NCBI GenBank assembly: GCA_964575845.1
Contig: CAZNSX010000001.1
Span: 558,001-622,000, forward strand
Source: CAZNSX01 sp964575845
GTDB taxonomy: Bacteria > UBA8248 > CAZNSX01
Length of the DNA stretch: 64,000 nucleotides
Reading direction: 5' to 3'
This document shows, piece after piece, positions 1 to 7,862 of this stretch. The translations under genes were made by a program, and so were the position numbers. Numbering within the stretch: the stretch's first letter is position 1; each line of letters begins with the position of its first letter. The notes beneath the pieces were generated by a model. The model had not been told where the DNA came from, ran no database searches, and saw only the letters and a program-made list of their open reading frames with translations.

Positions 1-21
1 GTGTGGCTTAATCTAATTGAA

Positions 22-92
22 TCGAGTAGGGTGAGGCTGCGCCTCGCCATTATCTGGCACGTAGAGTCACGGCGCGGCCGTGACCTACTCGA
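22..92 (-). other. Branched inverted-repeat structure downstream of the BKACE gene
   Basis: A nine-base outer arm (22-30) is complementary to 84-92. Inside it are two hairpins: 31-37 with 41-47 (loop TGC, one G-T pair) and 66-73 with 77-84 (8 perfect pairs, loop GCG). Drawn together they form a three-way junction. It lies just past the stop codon of the minus-strand gene ending at 103, so it could act as a transcript 3' end or stabiliser. No T-run follows, so a classical terminator is not supported. The pairing is read directly; the role is inferred. Confidence 0.45.
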
Positions 93-102
93 CTCGGAAA
101 CT

Positions 103-954
103 TCATGGTTCCGAAAAGACGGGCCCCTCCCTTTTCCTTATCCCGAGAAGGGCTCTCGCCTCATCGGGGCTCGCGACCTCCCTTCCCAGCTCCCCGGCAA
201 GCCTCACCACTCTGGCCACATGCTCGGCATTGCTTTTGGCCAGAACCCCCCGGCTGTAGTAGAGGTTATCCTCAAGGCCCACTCTCACGTGGCCGCCCTT
301 TGTCATGGCCGAGAGGGCCATGGGAAGTTGGGCTCTTCCGATCCCCGCCGCAAACCAAAGGCTGCCCTCGGGAAGGCTCTCAACGAGAAGGGAGAGTATG
401 GGGGCGGCCGCGGGCGCCCCTGTGGGAATCCCCAGCACGAACTGAAAGACGTAAGGCTTTCTTATCAGGCCCTTCTCGATGAGGCCGAGACAGCTCCCCA
501 TCATGCCGGTGTCGAATATCTCCAGCTCGGGCACGACCCCACGCTCCAGCATCTCCCCGGCCAGGCGCTCCAGCCACTGGGGGGAGCAGATGTAGAGGAG
601 CGGGCCGAAATTCATCGAGCCCGCATCGAAGGAGGCGATCTCGGGGTTGAGCTCAAGCGGCGCCATTCTTTCCTCCTCGGGGAGGTTCCTTCCGGGAATG
701 CCGCTTGTGGTGAGGCACTGGATAACATCGCACCTCTCCTCGATGGCCCGCGTGACCCGGCGGAAGAGCTCGAGGTTCTGGGTCCCGAGCCGAGTCTCGG
801 GGTCCCTCACGTGGATGTGGACCATCGCGGCCCCGGCCCCATGCGAGCGAACGGCCTCCTCAACTATCTCCTCGGGCGTCAGCGGTATGAAGGGGGACTT
901 CTCGCGGGAAATTCGGCTTCCGGTGATGGCGGCCGTGATGATGAGCTTCTCCAT
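103..954 (-). CDS. Beta-keto acid cleavage enzyme (BKACE/Kce, DUF849 family)
   Basis: Predicted zinc-dependent enzyme that condenses a beta-keto acid with acetyl-CoA and splits it into a CoA ester and acetoacetate; 3-keto-5-aminohexanoate cleavage enzyme is the prototype. The protein is about 283 aa, close to the usual size. It opens with the family strand KLIITAAITGS, followed by the metal-binding MVHIHVRDPETR segment and a late GHVRVGLEDNLYYSRG loop typical of these TIM barrels. The reading frame extends 12 codons upstream, but the ATG at 954 is preceded by GAGAGG at good spacing. It is divergent from the amidase gene at 1068. The actual keto acid cannot be read from sequence, since the family is broad. 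Confidence 0.88.
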   Translation of the reverse strand: MEKLIITAAITGSRISREKSPFIPLTPEEIVEEAVRSHGAGAAMVHIHVRDPETRLGTQNLELFRRVTRAIEERCDVIQCLTTSGIPGRNLPEEERMAPLELNPEIASFDAGSMNFGPLLYICSPQWLERLAGEMLERGVVPELEIFDTGMMGSCLGLIEKGLIRKPYVFQFVLGIPTGAPAAAPILSLLVESLPEGSLWFAAGIGRAQLPMALSAMTKGGHVRVGLEDNLYYSRGVLAKSNAEHVARVVRLAGELGREVASPDEARALLGIRKREGPVFSEP

Positions 955-983
955 GGGGGTTACCTCTCTTTGGGATAAGAAGG

Positions 984-1011
984 TTGACAAGAAGCTGCGT
1001 TAGGGGATAAT
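984..1011 (+). promoter_or_regulatory. Sigma70-type promoter for the 1068 amidase gene
   Basis: TTGACA at 984-989 and GATAAT at 1006-1011 are separated by 16 bases, a near-consensus pair. The expected transcription start near 1018 gives a leader of about 50 bases before the ATG at 1068. It lies in the short divergent gap between the BKACE gene and the amidase gene. Confidence 0.6.
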
Positions 1012-1067
1012 TAAAGGGATTTTTTTCATCGCGAAATGCGACCCCTAAGGCACATCTGGAGGCGGAA

Positions 1068-1718
1068 ATGGACATAGAAGCCATTAAAGAGTATTACACT
1101 AGAGCCGGCATGTGTGGAACGGTCGGCTTCGGCAAGAGACCGGCCCTTCTAATCATCGATTTTCAGAATGCCTTCACCGACCCCAAGCAGCCTCTGGGCG
1201 GCAACATGGACCGCGAGGTGAAGGCCACGGGAGAGCTCTTGAAGCTCGCCCGGGAGAAGAACCTCCTGGTCTTCTTTACCGTCGTTGGTTACGAGGAAGG
1301 GGCGAGGGAAGGCGGAATGTTCACCAGGAAGGTCCCCTCGCTCAAGACCCTCCGCCTGGGCACTCCCCTCGTGGAAGTGGATGACCGCCTGAAGCCCCAC
1401 CCCGGAGAGAGGGTGATCGTCAAGAAATTTCAGAGCGCCTTCTTCGGCACAAACCTCGCCTCCATTCTCGTGGCCGAGCAGGTGGATACCCTCATCATCA
1501 CCGGCTGCGTAACGAGCGGCTGCATAAGAGCATCGAGCATAGATTCCATGCAGCACGGCTTCCATACCATCCTGCCTCTGGAGTGCATCGCCGACAGGGC
1601 CGAGGAACCTCATGAAGCAAACCTCTTCGATATCGGCGCCAAGAATGCCGACGTCCTTCCGCTGAAAGAGGTCATGGACTACCTAAGGGCCATGCCCCGC
1701 ATGACCTATGAGGAATGA
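1068..1718 (+). CDS. Isochorismatase-family cysteine hydrolase
   Basis: Cytosolic alpha/beta hydrolase of the isochorismatase superfamily, 216 aa. The Asp-Lys-Cys triad is visible as D31 in LLIIDFQNAF, K120 in VIVKKFQSAFFGT and C152 in TGCVTSGCIRAS. The SGCIRAS form of the nucleophile motif resembles N-carbamoylsarcosine amidase and related amidases rather than true isochorismatases, so an amide or carbamoyl substrate is the better guess. GGAGG precedes the ATG. It is divergent from the beta-keto acid cleavage gene and convergent with the cyclase gene at 1849, a combination that suggests breakdown of an amidated or ring-opened acid. The substrate is not known. Confidence 0.87.
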   Translation: MDIEAIKEYYTRAGMCGTVGFGKRPALLIIDFQNAFTDPKQPLGGNMDREVKATGELLKLAREKNLLVFFTVVGYEEGAREGGMFTRKVPSLKTLRLGTPLVEVDDRLKPHPGERVIVKKFQSAFFGTNLASILVAEQVDTLIITGCVTSGCIRASSIDSMQHGFHTILPLECIADRAEEPHEANLFDIGAKNADVLPLKEVMDYLRAMPRMTYEE

Positions 1719-1848
1719 GGGGCGATTCGTCGCCTGAGGGAGGAGTGAAGCAGCTCCTCGCCCCCATGCGCTCATGAGCTTCGTGGAAGCCGGACCCTGT
1801 TTTCGCCGCCGCTCTGGAATGGATTCAGATATACCCTCCTGAGACGCG

Positions 1849-2610
1849 CTAATCCTCATCCTCGAGGAAGGCCACCACGCGGCACATTGCCCCCTCGCCT
1901 CCCTCAAACCTCCAGGGGAAGGCTCCTATCTTGCAGCGGCGGTTGAGGACCTGGTCGATGTCGCCCCCAACATTTTCCACGTGAAGCACGCCCTCTGGAA
2001 AGCACTTCCTGTGCATCACGAACTCATGCTCAATGGGAAAGACTTCCTCCAGCTTCTTTCCCCGCTTCTGTTCAAATTCCTTTCTTATATCGGGCCTGCG
2101 CCAGGAGATGGAGGTATTCATCGGGTGGTCATCGCTTCCCAGGTCAAAGCCCGTCCACTTGAACTTCATGTCTACCTTCCACTGGGCCAGCTCCCGATAG
2201 CCTCCCGGATGCTTGCACATGTATTTCGTCTCGTTCTGCTCCCGCTCTCCAGTGTAGTAGTGGTGCCAACCCGTGTGGTAGATGAGGATGTCGCCGGGGC
2301 GGATCTCCACCTTGCCCTCGAAGTGCTCCGGCCGGATGATGTCGAACTCACCCACCCGGTCGCTGATATCAACGATCACTCCATCGCCGTAAAGGATATC
2401 GAGGGGGATGCTTGCGATGTCGCCCCCTCCTTCCACGATGTGCATGGCGGCATCGAAGTGGGTGCCCATGTGGAGGCTAGTTTCGATATACATGCTTACG
2501 ATGCCGTTGGTCTGCATGCGCTGGACGTAGTAGATCTTTGTGGATGGGTATCCCACCCAGGGCGGGGTGTGGATGTTCCAGGGGTGGCTCAGGTCCACGA
2601 GCTTCGTCAT
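1849..2610 (-). CDS. Cyclase-family metal hydrolase (kynurenine formamidase-like)
   Basis: A 253-aa member of the putative cyclase family (PF04199), which includes bacterial kynurenine formamidase and isatin hydrolase; these hydrolyse an amide or lactam with a bound divalent metal. The signature HxGTHxDxxxH is complete: H47, G49, T50, H51, D53 and H57. The N-terminal DLSHPW segment is also typical. GGAGGAGG stands upstream of the ATG. It follows the cupin gene by 28 bases on the same strand, so the two are probably co-transcribed. Its exact substrate is open; with a BKACE and an amidase nearby, a role in degrading an acylated amine is plausible. Confidence 0.87.
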   Translation of the reverse strand: MTKLVDLSHPWNIHTPPWVGYPSTKIYYVQRMQTNGIVSMYIETSLHMGTHFDAAMHIVEGGGDIASIPLDILYGDGVIVDISDRVGEFDIIRPEHFEGKVEIRPGDILIYHTGWHHYYTGEREQNETKYMCKHPGGYRELAQWKVDMKFKWTGFDLGSDDHPMNTSISWRRPDIRKEFEQKRGKKLEEVFPIEHEFVMHRKCFPEGVLHVENVGGDIDQVLNRRCKIGAFPWRFEGGEGAMCRVVAFLEDED

Positions 2611-2638
2611 GACTTCCTCCTCCCACCGGTGTTCCTTC

Positions 2639-3058
2639 TCACTTTACCTCCTCGTAGCCTGATTTCTCCAGGCTTGGAGCTCCGCCGTAGAGCCAGATCA
2701 TCTCGCAGGTCTCGGTCTTGCTCGTGTTCGTGAAGCGGTGCACGGTATCGGGCGGGACATAGCAGAATTCCTCGGGGCCGAGCATTGCTTTCTTGTTCCC
2801 GACGACCACTTCCCCGCGGCCCCTGACCATGTACATCAACTCCTCGGCATGGCGGTGCTTGTGGGGGTCGTGGCTCGCGCCCGGCACGAAGAAGGTACGG
2901 CCCAGGACAGCGTGCCGGGAGCCGAAGTTCTTCTCTGTGATGAGAAAGCGCACGTCCATGTTTATCCAGCCCTCTTCAGCCTTGAGCCTCACCTCCGAGG
3001 GGGTTTCGGCAACGCTTCCCCTGATCTTTCCCATGGACGCCTTCTTAGCCTTTGCCAT
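2639..3058 (-). CDS. Small single-domain cupin protein
   Basis: A 139-aa protein with one cupin barrel. Cupin motif 1 is seen around residues 63-82 (histidines H63, H66, H68 and H70, with E72/E73 before the conserved glycines), and motif 2 is PPDTVHRFTN with H107. These residues would hold one divalent metal. Such stand-alone cupins may be isomerases, dioxygenases or ligand sensors, and the sequence does not decide which. GAGGAGG precedes the ATG. It is the first gene of a two-gene minus-strand unit with the cyclase-family hydrolase, so it probably acts on, or senses, the same metabolite. Confidence 0.82.
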   Translation of the reverse strand: MAKAKKASMGKIRGSVAETPSEVRLKAEEGWINMDVRFLITEKNFGSRHAVLGRTFFVPGASHDPHKHRHAEELMYMVRGRGEVVVGNKKAMLGPEEFCYVPPDTVHRFTNTSKTETCEMIWLYGGAPSLEKSGYEEVK

Positions 3059-3431
3059 ACGGAATTCCTCCTCTCTTCAACATTATGGAGAACAAACCCT
3101 CTCAATCACGATTGCGCTCGCCCGAGCTACACTCGCGCGCAAACATGACACGGATAGCCTCCTCTCTCCACCTCTTGAAGGGGCGCACACCCCGAGAGAA
3201 CTCGACCAAAAGAGGATAAAGTGTTGCCAGGGCTCTACCCCCAATCTTATCCCCGCGGGAGAGAAATCAAATAATATCATAGCCCGATGGGAAATAGAGC
3301 CCCAAGATTAATAGCTCTTAATTAATGGCGGTGCTTATGGTATATCCTATGCTTGGACCCTCGCGAGCCTAAGGCTCCATACCGGGGAAGCCCCGAAATC
3401 CTATCAAGAAAACGATGAGGTCAATCTATAA
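3059..3431. other. Gene-free divergent spacer
   Basis: 373 bases between the minus-strand cupin gene and the plus-strand 531-aa gene. It must hold both promoters. An AT-rich patch near 3306-3336 contains ATTAAT repeated on either side of a short spacer, but I found no convincing -35/-10 pair and no RNA gene. Confidence 0.5.
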
Positions 3432-5027
3432 ATGGCGAGGAAAAAAGCCCGAAAGCTGAAGGAAAAGACCAGGGGAAGCCCGGCCGGAGAGCTGGCCTCG
3501 GCCCTTGACTCTTATCTCGTGGCTGAGCCGTGGGAGCGGGAGGGGTCCATGGAGCGCCTGAGAGCAGGCTTGCCGACGAGCCTCTCCCTGATCTCGAAGC
3601 GTCTGACGAGAGAAGAGGGAGTAGTGAGAGAGAGGTGCACGGAGCTCCTGAGGCGGCTCGGTGACCCTCGCGCTATCTCTTACCTTAATGAGAGCCTGAG
3701 AGATGGCTTCTTCTCCCTGGGGGAGATCGAGAGTTTCATCTCTCTCATGGAAGAGCTGGGGGAAGAGGAAGGCCGTGGGGAACTGGCCCGAGGCTTCTCT
3801 GAGGCCCGCTCCTTGCTTCAGGAGTTGTCATCTTCTCCCGCGGAGGTGGCCTCGGCTCTTGAGTTCTTAGCCCTCCCTTCCCCCCTCCGCAGGGCTCTTT
3901 TCCGAGAGCTTTTGGGGAGGAGCGAGGAAACTCTCAGAGGATTCCTGGAGGGTCTCCTCAGGGCGCGTGTTCTCCAAGAGGTGCCTGAGGTGGCTTCAGA
4001 CCTCGCCCAGGCACTGGGCCGCTCCGAAAGCCCGAGAGCACCCGTTCTTCTTAGGGAGCTCCTCCCTTCCCTCTCCAGGGAGGCCGCGAGGGAAGTGCGA
4101 AAAGCGCTTTTCAGGCTGAAGGAGAAGGGCCTGGTAGTTCATGAGGAGAGGGAAGAGCGGCCACCCCCCAAGCCCCCAGCCCCTTATGCCCAAGGCTTTA
4201 TAAGCGCTGTGGATGGCCTGGGGGGTCAGATAGTGATCGTTGCCCGGGCCAGGAAGCCTTTGGGGCGCTATCTCTTCCAGGCCCACACAAACGACAGCAA
4301 AGGTTTTCTTGACTTCGGCACGGCGGAGCTGAGCGCCAAGGACTTGAGGGGCTATCTCACGAGAATTCAGAGGGAGGGCCCCTTTCCCATGGTGGAGTCC
4401 CCCCTCTCTCATTGCTTCAGGCTTCTTGAGAGGGCCAGGGAGAGAAGCCAGGGACCTTCCGAGGCCCTGGGCCAGTATGGCCGCGTGAGGGGGCTCATAT
4501 CAGAGCTCGTGCCTGAAGGGGAGGGTGGGGGGCACCCGGCCTTTGAGCTTATAGGAGACCTTACGGAAGGGGAGTATAGCCCTGACCTTACCTGGGAGGC
4601 CCTCCTTAAGGAGACCCCCTTCAAAAGCTGGTACCTTGAGGCGGGTGGGATAGGGGCCTATGTGGATGAGCTCGAAGAAGCGAGCGAGAGTCACCTTGTC
4701 TTGACCCCCTTCCAGAAGCGGGAGAGGCTCCATTCTATTTATAAAAGGGCTGCGCAGGAGCTCTTCTCCGAGCCCGAGCTCAGGGCCGCCTATGCCGGAA
4801 GGCTCCTCGAGACGGCCTACTTTCTAGCCAAGCGAGGAAAGGAGGCGGAAGGGAGGCTTGCGCTCGAGGCTTTCCGGGAGCTTGAGGCGGGCGGGGATGC
4901 GCCTTCCCTTTTCTTCCGGGCGCTTGTCCTAAAATCCATAGCGCTTAAGTTCCGCCCGGGTGAGGACATCTCTTCCGAAGGGGAAAAACAAGAGCGCGAG
5001 GGCCTCATCATAACCCCTTGGCGCTGA
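3432..5027 (+). CDS. Unrecognised 531-aa HEAT-like helical repeat protein
   Basis: I do not recognise a named family. Residues 1-14 are very basic (MARKKARKLKEK). Residues about 40-235 are leucine-rich helical pairs with spacing like HEAT repeats, including a GDPRAISYL segment typical of such repeats. A proline-rich linker (PPPKPPAPY) near 247 leads to a mixed alpha/beta segment of roughly 100 residues (FISAVDG to SAKDLRGYL), then a charged helical C-terminus. There is no signal peptide or membrane segment, so it is probably cytosolic. A scaffold or nucleic-acid-associated role is only a guess. It is convergent with the TVP38 gene and not clearly part of an operon. Confidence 0.7.
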   Translation: MARKKARKLKEKTRGSPAGELASALDSYLVAEPWEREGSMERLRAGLPTSLSLISKRLTREEGVVRERCTELLRRLGDPRAISYLNESLRDGFFSLGEIESFISLMEELGEEEGRGELARGFSEARSLLQELSSSPAEVASALEFLALPSPLRRALFRELLGRSEETLRGFLEGLLRARVLQEVPEVASDLAQALGRSESPRAPVLLRELLPSLSREAAREVRKALFRLKEKGLVVHEEREERPPPKPPAPYAQGFISAVDGLGGQIVIVARARKPLGRYLFQAHTNDSKGFLDFGTAELSAKDLRGYLTRIQREGPFPMVESPLSHCFRLLERARERSQGPSEALGQYGRVRGLISELVPEGEGGGHPAFELIGDLTEGEYSPDLTWEALLKETPFKSWYLEAGGIGAYVDELEEASESHLVLTPFQKRERLHSIYKRAAQELFSEPELRAAYAGRLLETAYFLAKRGKEAEGRLALEAFRELEAGGDAPSLFFRALVLKSIALKFRPGEDISSEGEKQEREGLIITPWR

Positions 5028-5071
5028 GGCGCCTTCGCTCAGGACCCGCTCCCTGAGGATTTTATCTCTGC

Positions 5072-5095
5072 GTGAGGCGCGGCTGCAAGCCTCAC
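5072..5095. other. Hairpin in the convergent gap, related to the 31-65 element
   Basis: GTGAGGC (5072-5078) pairs perfectly with GCCTCAC (5089-5095) across a 10-base loop. It sits between two convergent stop codons (5027 and 5123), where it could end either transcript. The right arm is followed by CATCTGGCCGTA, similar to CATTATCTGGCACGTA after the hairpin at 31-47, so the two may be copies of one dispersed element. Confidence 0.4.
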
Positions 5096-5122
5096 CATCT
5101 GGCCGTACCGAAGCCTTTCTTT

Positions 5123-5827
5123 TCAGTTCAGGCCGGGGGACTTTTCCCTTCTCGCCCTCTTCACAAGGGTGGGCACGAGGATAAGGGCTGCCACAAGGGC
5201 AAGCGATATCCAGAACGCGGGGGAGGAGGGGTCGGCAATGTTGCTCCCGAAGAAGTTGAGAAGGAAGGTGGCGGGGATTATGCCGACCAAAGTTGCGGGC
5301 AGGAAATCTCGGAACTTTATCGTTGACAGGCCCGCGCCGTAGTTTATGCCTATGTAGGGGAAAAGGGGCACGAGGCGCATGTAGAGGATGACCTTAAAGC
5401 CGTGGCGGCCGGCCGCCTCGTCGAATTCAAGCAGCCTCCCCCTCAGGCGTCCCTCCACAAAACCCCTTCCCATGGAGCGCGCGACATAGAAGGCCACGCT
5501 CGCCCCTATGGTCGCGCCTATTACGGTGTAGATGGTGCCGAAGAGTGCGCCGAAGAGCTTTCCCGAGGCGATCGAGAGGACCGAGCCCGGAATCAAGAGC
5601 GCCGGGGCCACGGCATAGATGAGAATGTAAATCAAGGGAGCGAGGAGGCCGAGCTCATCGAGTATCCTTCTAGCCTCCTCCTCGCTTCTTAGTATTTCCC
5701 AGACACCCGCCCGATAAATGGCGAAGAGGGCAAGGGCGAGAATGATGACGAGAAGGAGAAGACGAAGGCCCCCTTTTCTCAAGGGCCCGCCATCAGCATG
5801 GGCTTTATCGCCTCCATCGAGCGACAT
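5123..5827 (-). CDS. TVP38/TMEM64 (DedA-superfamily) membrane protein
   Basis: A 234-aa polytopic inner-membrane protein of the TVP38/TMEM64, VTT-domain family. After a short charged N-terminus there is a first hydrophobic helix (about residues 22-42), then a VTT-like core with the re-entrant segment IPGSVLSIASGKLFGALFGT and the conserved glycine-rich part GATIGASVAFYVARSMGRGF. The motif VILYMRLVPLFPYIGINYGAG is characteristic. Family members have been linked to lipid scrambling and membrane homeostasis; the specific substrate here is unknown. GGAGG precedes the ATG. The upstream 445 bases separate it from the restriction-modification island. Confidence 0.88.
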   Translation of the reverse strand: MSLDGGDKAHADGGPLRKGGLRLLLLVIILALALFAIYRAGVWEILRSEEEARRILDELGLLAPLIYILIYAVAPALLIPGSVLSIASGKLFGALFGTIYTVIGATIGASVAFYVARSMGRGFVEGRLRGRLLEFDEAAGRHGFKVILYMRLVPLFPYIGINYGAGLSTIKFRDFLPATLVGIIPATFLLNFFGSNIADPSSPAFWISLALVAALILVPTLVKRARREKSPGLN

Positions 5828-6038
5828 TCAGACTGAATCCTCCACCTGAATTATAGCCACAAGATATTGTGTTCTTCAACACCTTTTCCACAATATGTTG
5901 AAAACCTCATGAATACTTCCAGCTTTTAAACACTATCCGGCCCAGAAAATTGCCATGATGGAGAAATTTGGGGCGCCTCCTGGCTAGCCATCCTTCAGGC
6001 CGGGGAGGTCCGAGTAGCGTCCCAATTTGAAAAAATTA
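5828..6038. other. AT-rich spacer at the left edge of the restriction-modification island
   Basis: First half of a 445-base gene-free stretch. Base composition drops visibly in GC here. A near-palindrome CACAAGATATTGTG (5858-5871, arms CACAA/TTGTG) lies about 30 bases upstream of the TVP38 start and could be an operator. No tRNA, terminator or integrase remnant is visible that would explain the insertion. Confidence 0.35.
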
Positions 6039-6067
6039 TTGACTTTCGCAAAATTTTCGCCTATATT
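6039..6067 (+). promoter_or_regulatory. Strong sigma70-type promoter upstream of the methyltransferase (P1)
   Basis: TTGACT at 6039-6044 and TATATT at 6062-6067 are separated by exactly 17 bases. Both hexamers match the consensus at five of six positions. It would produce a leader of about 200 bases before the methyltransferase start at 6273. Confidence 0.55.
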
Positions 6068-6093
6068 TAATATAGAACCTTCTGAATTTATTG

Positions 6094-6123
6094 TTGACAG
6101 CCAATCTGGGCGTGAACTATGAT
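6094..6123 (+). promoter_or_regulatory. Second sigma70-type promoter upstream of the methyltransferase (P2)
   Basis: TTGACA at 6094-6099 and TATGAT at 6118-6123 with an 18-base spacer. Together with P1 it gives the methyltransferase gene two independent promoters, which would favour early methylation on entry into a new host. Reading from sequence only. Confidence 0.5.
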
Positions 6124-6258
6124 GGCTTATACAACATATTGCCTTTCTGCCCTGACATGCCCGCAACATATAGTGTTCATATTCTCGAGAGCGGAGGAAT
6201 CATTCTAACCGGCTCAGAGATTCACGACGCCATTAAATCTCTATACCACCATATATAG
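6112..6258 (+). CDS. Possible small leader protein or gene remnant
   Basis: An open frame of 48 codons running from a GTG at 6112 (or 33 codons from the ATG at 6157) to TAG at 6256, ending 14 bases before the methyltransferase start. The translation looks protein-like (for example GGIILTGSEIHDAIKSLY), but the only start with nearby purines is weak, and the frame stays open upstream to 6076. It has no helix-turn-helix of the kind seen in restriction-modification controller proteins. It could be a short upstream peptide or the tail of a lost gene. P2 overlaps its beginning. Confidence 0.22.
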   Translation: MNYDGLYNILPFCPDMPATYSVHILESGGIILTGSEIHDAIKSLYHHI

Positions 6259-6272
6259 GGGTTGAAAGAAAA

Positions 6273-7151
6273 ATGGCTACTGAACAGGGTGTTCTCCCTT
6301 TGAGGGCGTTAGGTGGTGAGAAACAAGCTTTTATCGCTTGTCAAGACAATCTCGACTTCATGCGCGACCTTCCAGATGAGAGCATGAAGCTGATCGTCAC
6401 TTCACCCCCCTATAACATTGGCAAGGTTTACGAGAAAAGAGCGAACCTTGAGACCTATGTCAAACAACAGGTTCGGGTTATTTCGGAGTGCATCCGCCTC
6501 TCGCACCCGCAAGGATCAATTTGCTGGCAGGTGGGGAATCATGTTCAAAACGGCGAGGTTTTTCCGCTTGATGCGGTCTTGTACCCTGTTTTTAAGAACC
6601 ACGCGTTAAAATTGCGAAATCGCATCATCTGGCACTTTGAACACGGGCTCCATTGTTCCAAGCGGCTCTCCGGTCGCTACGAAACCATTATGTGGTTCAC
6701 CAAAGGAGACGATTATACATTCAATTTGGACCCGATACGGGTTCCTTCAAAGTATCCCAATAAAAAGTATTTCAAGGGTCCGAAGCGGGGACAGCTCTCT
6801 TGTAACCCAAACGGCAAGAATCCGGGGGACGTGTGGATATTTCCGAACGTCAAGAATAACCATGTTGAGAAAACGATTCACCCGTGCCAGTTCCCCGTGG
6901 AGCTTATTGAGCGGCTCGTGTTAGCCCTTACTAATCCGGGAGATTGGATCTTTGACCCTTTTATGGGTGTTGGGACTACTGTCATTGGAGCCGTTAAGCA
7001 CGGCCGCGTCGGTTATGGCTGCGACATTGTAAGAGAATATGTTGATATCGCCTGGGATCGGCTTTACCAGTTGCATTCTGGCACATTAAAAACCCGCCCG
7101 ATAGATCGGCCTATCTACGACCCCACAAAACCTAATGGCGGGCAAAGGTGA
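6273..7151 (+). CDS. Site-specific DNA methyltransferase of a BglII-type system
   Basis: A 292-aa beta-class amino-methyltransferase. The catalytic motif comes first, TSPPYN at 43-48, and the AdoMet-binding motif last, DPFMGVGTT at 228-236, the circular order of the beta class; the stretch between holds the target recognition region. SPPY is the form usual in N4-cytosine methylases, so m4C is more likely than m6A. It protects host DNA from the nuclease encoded next: the two genes overlap by GTGA, so they are translationally coupled. By analogy with the nuclease the target may be AGATCT or the related RGATCY. GC content is clearly lower than in flanking genes, consistent with recent transfer. 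Confidence 0.9.
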   Translation: MATEQGVLPLRALGGEKQAFIACQDNLDFMRDLPDESMKLIVTSPPYNIGKVYEKRANLETYVKQQVRVISECIRLSHPQGSICWQVGNHVQNGEVFPLDAVLYPVFKNHALKLRNRIIWHFEHGLHCSKRLSGRYETIMWFTKGDDYTFNLDPIRVPSKYPNKKYFKGPKRGQLSCNPNGKNPGDVWIFPNVKNNHVEKTIHPCQFPVELIERLVLALTNPGDWIFDPFMGVGTTVIGAVKHGRVGYGCDIVREYVDIAWDRLYQLHSGTLKTRPIDRPIYDPTKPNGGQR

Positions 7152-7783
7152 GGATCGCAGCCTATTATTCCCACCTGAATGGCTTAGAGTTCCTTCAAGT
7201 TCATAAGTCGTATTTGTGGGATGAGATTCAAGACGTCATTGCATCCGTTGATGCCGAGGCCTGTCGAACCAAAATGTCCAAAGAAAAGCGGATAAAGGGA
7301 AAAGCCCTTTACTCGCCGGTCGCCATGAATAAGGTCATGCAATCTGAATTTGCAAAGCGAGAGTGGACGCCGCGCCGCACGGATTATTGGGTGACTCAGG
7401 ATGCGAAACTCATTCGAAAAACCATGCATATGACCTTAGATGATCAAAGAGCCGAAATTGAAGCCGCGGGAATCGAGCCTATTTTTTCTTATAATCTGAC
7501 AGATTTTGCAAAAGAGCGGGTTGCGGTGGAAGTCCAATTTGGGAAGTACGCCTTCGTCGCTTTTGACTTATTTGTAAAACATATGGCCTTTTTCATCGGG
7601 GATGTTATAGATGTCGGGGTTGAAATCCTGCCAATGAAAGAACTACAGCAGAATATGTCCTCGGGTGTCGGATATTATGAAGGAGAGCTTTACAATCTTA
7701 TCCGACAGGGACGCGGAGTGCCAGCTGTTCCACTCATTTTGATTGGTGTGGCCCCAGAATCTCAGCCTTCCTATTCAAATTAG
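7148..7783 (+). CDS. BglII-family type II restriction endonuclease
   Basis: A 211-aa nuclease matching the BglII family. The segment YNLTDFAKERVAVEVQFGKY contains D119, E128 and Q130, with the same spacing as the known BglII active-site residues Asp84, Glu93 and Gln95, including the unusual glutamine in place of the lysine of other PD-(D/E)XK enzymes. The start is GTG at 7148, overlapping the methyltransferase stop as GTGA. BglII cuts A^GATCT and the relative BstYI cuts R^GATCY; which target applies here cannot be decided by eye. No terminator or controller gene follows. The low GC of the pair marks it as an imported defence island. Confidence 0.9.
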   Translation: MRIAAYYSHLNGLEFLQVHKSYLWDEIQDVIASVDAEACRTKMSKEKRIKGKALYSPVAMNKVMQSEFAKREWTPRRTDYWVTQDAKLIRKTMHMTLDDQRAEIEAAGIEPIFSYNLTDFAKERVAVEVQFGKYAFVAFDLFVKHMAFFIGDVIDVGVEILPMKELQQNMSSGVGYYEGELYNLIRQGRGVPAVPLILIGVAPESQPSYSN

Positions 7784-7862
7784 GACACTACCCCAGGCCC
7801 GGCCCATGCCAGGAGCTATTTTCGCCTTCAACGGCCAGAGGGTGGCCCCCGGCCTGGTCACT

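Noticed and set aside
1..978. Long plus-strand open frame opposite the BKACE gene
   Set aside because: It is an antisense shadow of a well-supported enzyme; its translation has low complexity and no motif.
5984..6169. 61-aa minus-strand open frame in the restriction-modification spacer
   Set aside because: No Shine-Dalgarno or recognisable motif, and it overlaps two good plus-strand promoters.
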